A DNA stretch of 57,234 bases from an uncultured Actinomycetes bacterium (GTDB taxonomy: Bacteria > Actinomycetota > Actinomycetes > Nanopelagicales > Nanopelagicaceae). Below the pieces are notes generated by a model, which worked only from the letters and a program-made list of their open reading frames with translations, did not search any database and was not told where the DNA came from. The stretch spans positions 1 through 57,234 of the forward strand of contig CAIRHO010000040.1 in the NCBI GenBank assembly GCA_903878415.1. Reading direction: 5' to 3'. Both the position numbers and the translations under genes were made by a program. Shown here piece after piece: positions 55,462-57,234 of this stretch (its first letter is position 1; the number at the start of each line of letters is the position of its first letter).

Positions 55462-56361
55462 GTGAGTTCACCAAAATTGCCACAAAATTTCGGAAGAGCT
55501 TTTGATTTAAGTTCGCTAAAGAAACCTGCAGCAGGCACAGAACCAACGCAACCAGGAGTGGCAATTGAGGCAACGCCAGAAAATTTAGTAAGCGACTTTG
55601 TTAGCTATTCAAATACGGTACCGGTTGTCCTATTAGCTTGGTCGGCACGGGTGCCTGAATCCGTTCAGGTATTAGAAATACTTAATAAATTAGCAGCAAA
55701 CGATGGTGGAACTTGGCGATTGGGAAGTGTAAATCTTGATAAATATCCGGAAATGGCCAACGCACTTCAAGTTCAAGCGCTGCCATTTGGAGTTGCGCTA
55801 ATTCAAGAACAAGGCGTGCCACTTTTTGATGCAGCACATCCAGAGCCACAACTTCGAGCAGTATTAAATAAGGTGTTGGAATTAGCCACCGAAAAAGGTT
55901 TAAAAATTAGCGGGGCAACACCGGCAAGTGCCCCAACTGAGCCCGCTCTAGAAGCCGAAGAAGTAGAGGCAATGACAGCGCTGGGAAAAGCCGACTATGC
56001 CGGAGCAGCCGCGGCATATAAGAAATGGTTGTTCCGAAAGCCGGGCGAGAAGTTAGCACAAATTGGGCTAGCGCAATGTGAGTTGATGCTTCGTATTTCA
56101 GGTTTAGATAGCGTAGATATTATGACCAAAGCGGCTGCCGAGCCAAACATTTTAGAATTGCAATTACAAGCTGCTGATATAGAAGTTGCTAGCGGCAATT
56201 ACGAAAGTGGTTTTAATCGAATAATTAAATCGATTCGAATTTTAGACGGCGACGATAAAAAGCGCGCTAAAGAACATTTACTAACTCTCTTTTCATTAGT
56301 TGACCCAATGGATCCAATTCTAATTAAAGCGCGTAGCGCTTTAGCGAGTGCGCTATTTTGA
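55462..56361 (+). CDS. Thioredoxin-fold/TPR protein (CnoX/YbbN-like)
   Basis: The 299-residue protein has an N-terminal thioredoxin fold (about 30-145) in which the redox CxxC is replaced by SARV, and a C-terminal TPR-like helical part (about 165-290). This is the plan of YbbN/CnoX, a holdase that protects proteins from oxidation and passes them to GroEL and DnaK. No cysteine motif means redox activity is unlikely. GTG start. Confidence 0.82.
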   Translation: MSSPKLPQNFGRAFDLSSLKKPAAGTEPTQPGVAIEATPENLVSDFVSYSNTVPVVLLAWSARVPESVQVLEILNKLAANDGGTWRLGSVNLDKYPEMANALQVQALPFGVALIQEQGVPLFDAAHPEPQLRAVLNKVLELATEKGLKISGATPASAPTEPALEAEEVEAMTALGKADYAGAAAAYKKWLFRKPGEKLAQIGLAQCELMLRISGLDSVDIMTKAAAEPNILELQLQAADIEVASGNYESGFNRIIKSIRILDGDDKKRAKEHLLTLFSLVDPMDPILIKARSALASALF

Positions 56362-56378
56362 TAAAACACAGTAAAGAA

Positions 56379-57234
56379 ATGGGTAGAGCAGAGAAACAAG
56401 CCCTGGCAGCGATGTTTGGTTTATTTGGATTTGGAGTTATGACACTTGGCCCCCGAATGCCTGATATAAAATATAATTTGGGTGTAAGTAATGGGATCTT
56501 CGGAATGTTACTTAGTTCTGGATCAATTGGAGCGCTAGTGAGCCTCTTAACGATGGGCCATATCGTGCATCGAATTGGTGTGAAACCGGTATTGCTAGTT
56601 TCCACCTTTACCATGTATGGAACGCTTGCAATAATGGTTCATTTGCACAACCCATTTATATATTTAATTTTGAATTTGTTGTGCGGTGCATCTTGGTCTA
56701 GTTACCACATTGCTATTAATGCACAAGCTTTCCATCGCCAAAAAGATAGTGGCCAAACCATAATTCCGTTCATGCATGGATTCTGGACCGCGGGTGCGCT
56801 CGGCAGCGCAGTCGTAGCATCGCTAGTTGCTCGAACTATTCCAATTACTTGGCACGTTGACACCTTAGTTACCATTGATTTTTTTATTACTATGTATGTG
56901 ATTTATTTGCTTCGTGGGGTATTGCTAAAAGGGAGAGATATTACAGATTCCGATGAGGTAGTAACCCTTAAAGATATTGCGAAATCCTTCAAAATTGATT
57001 GGTTCATCAGCATCGCTGTGCTTTGTTCGCAAACGTTAGAGACCATGCTCGGCGATTGGGGCTCGATATTTGCCCGCGAAGAGATTGGTGTTAACGCATC
57101 GCTTGCGGTACTCCCGTATATCTGTTTTATGGGTGGCATGATTTTTGGTCGAATTTCTTTCGGAACATTGTCAAAACGATGGTCAGAGCAAAAACTAATT
57201 AGAATATTTCCATTAATTGGTGGCTTAACTTTTG
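56379..57234 (+). CDS. Major facilitator superfamily transporter (partial)
   Basis: An open frame that continues past the window end, at least 285 residues. About eight hydrophobic segments appear with the loop GHIVHRIGVKP that resembles the MFS cytoplasmic motif between helices 2 and 3, and a central charged loop (KGRDITDSDEVVTLKD) before the second half. A TTG at 56358, overlapping the preceding stop, is an alternative start. The second half continues as far as the segment with GRISFGTLSKRW. Substrate unknown. Confidence 0.8.
   Translation, partial: MGRAEKQALAAMFGLFGFGVMTLGPRMPDIKYNLGVSNGIFGMLLSSGSIGALVSLLTMGHIVHRIGVKPVLLVSTFTMYGTLAIMVHLHNPFIYLILNLLCGASWSSYHIAINAQAFHRQKDSGQTIIPFMHGFWTAGALGSAVVASLVARTIPITWHVDTLVTIDFFITMYVIYLLRGVLLKGRDITDSDEVVTLKDIAKSFKIDWFISIAVLCSQTLETMLGDWGSIFAREEIGVNASLAVLPYICFMGGMIFGRISFGTLSKRWSEQKLIRIFPLIGGLTF

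Overview
The window reads as a dense, essentially core-genome segment of a small, AT-leaning freshwater actinobacterium, most likely of the acI lineage (order Nanopelagicales). The grounds are an actinorhodopsin gene, the actinobacterial marker families DUF3039, DUF2017 and DUF4032, an actinobacterial tmRNA whose tag ends DYALAA, very short intergenic gaps, and gene order that follows Mycobacterium tuberculosis over long stretches (prfB-ftsE-ftsX-smpB; clpS-DUF2017...murI-rph-rdgB; argS-lysA-hom-thrC-thrB-rho-rpmE-prfA-prmC-sua5-wecA-atp operon, then murA and the cobalamin adenosyltransferase). The synteny is recalled from memory, not computed. No insertion sequence, prophage or CRISPR array is visible.

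Layout. 1-5117: translation termination and rescue plus division (prfB, ftsEX, an S41 protease, smpB, ssrA). 5187-8283: two small membrane proteins, a DUF222-HNH protein and a pirin. 8302-12104 (minus strand): the three-subunit proton-translocating transhydrogenase and argF. 12140-15078: DUF3039, a secreted GH18 protein, clpS, DUF2017. 15138-15893: actinorhodopsin on the minus strand. 16109-19132: murI, rph, rdgB and an unusual lysine-repeat/transmembrane/fibronectin-III protein. 19178-23650: an OatA-like acyltransferase, a coiled-coil protein with a basic tail, and a DUF885 metallopeptidase. 23689-30223: tRNA-Leu(UAG) and the argS-lysA-hom-thrC-thrB operon. 30375-37530: rho, rpmE, prfA, prmC, a diverged Sua5-like gene, glyA and wecA. 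37523-45096: the complete F1Fo ATP synthase operon. 45102-57234: murA, pduO, an ABC-2 transporter with a coupled secreted protein, a zinc-ribbon-like protein, a succinate-semialdehyde-type dehydrogenase, a hydrolase, an AI-2E family protein, DUF4032, methylmalonyl-CoA epimerase, meaB, a thioredoxin-fold/TPR protein and the start of an MFS transporter.

How it fits together. Rhodopsin, ATP synthase and transhydrogenase form a proton-motive-force module: a light-driven pump can feed ATP and NADPH production. The aspartate-family operon makes lysine and threonine. PduO, MeaB and the epimerase point to a B12-dependent methylmalonyl-CoA route whose mutase lies outside the window.

Most striking signals. 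(1) About twenty genes at the head of transcription units have a TANNNT-like -10 hexamer exactly 6-7 nt before the start codon and no Shine-Dalgarno, i.e. leaderless mRNAs; this fixes several starts. (2) At several divergent pairs the two -10 elements overlap on opposite strands, at best as one shared 7-mer. (3) A membrane protein joins a histone-H1-like cytoplasmic tail to an outer fibronectin domain. (4) ATP synthase epsilon lacks its C-terminal helices, MurA carries Asp in place of the fosfomycin-target Cys, and the Sua5-family protein has lost its signature motifs. Except for the tmRNA locus there is no gene-free stretch above 300 bases.
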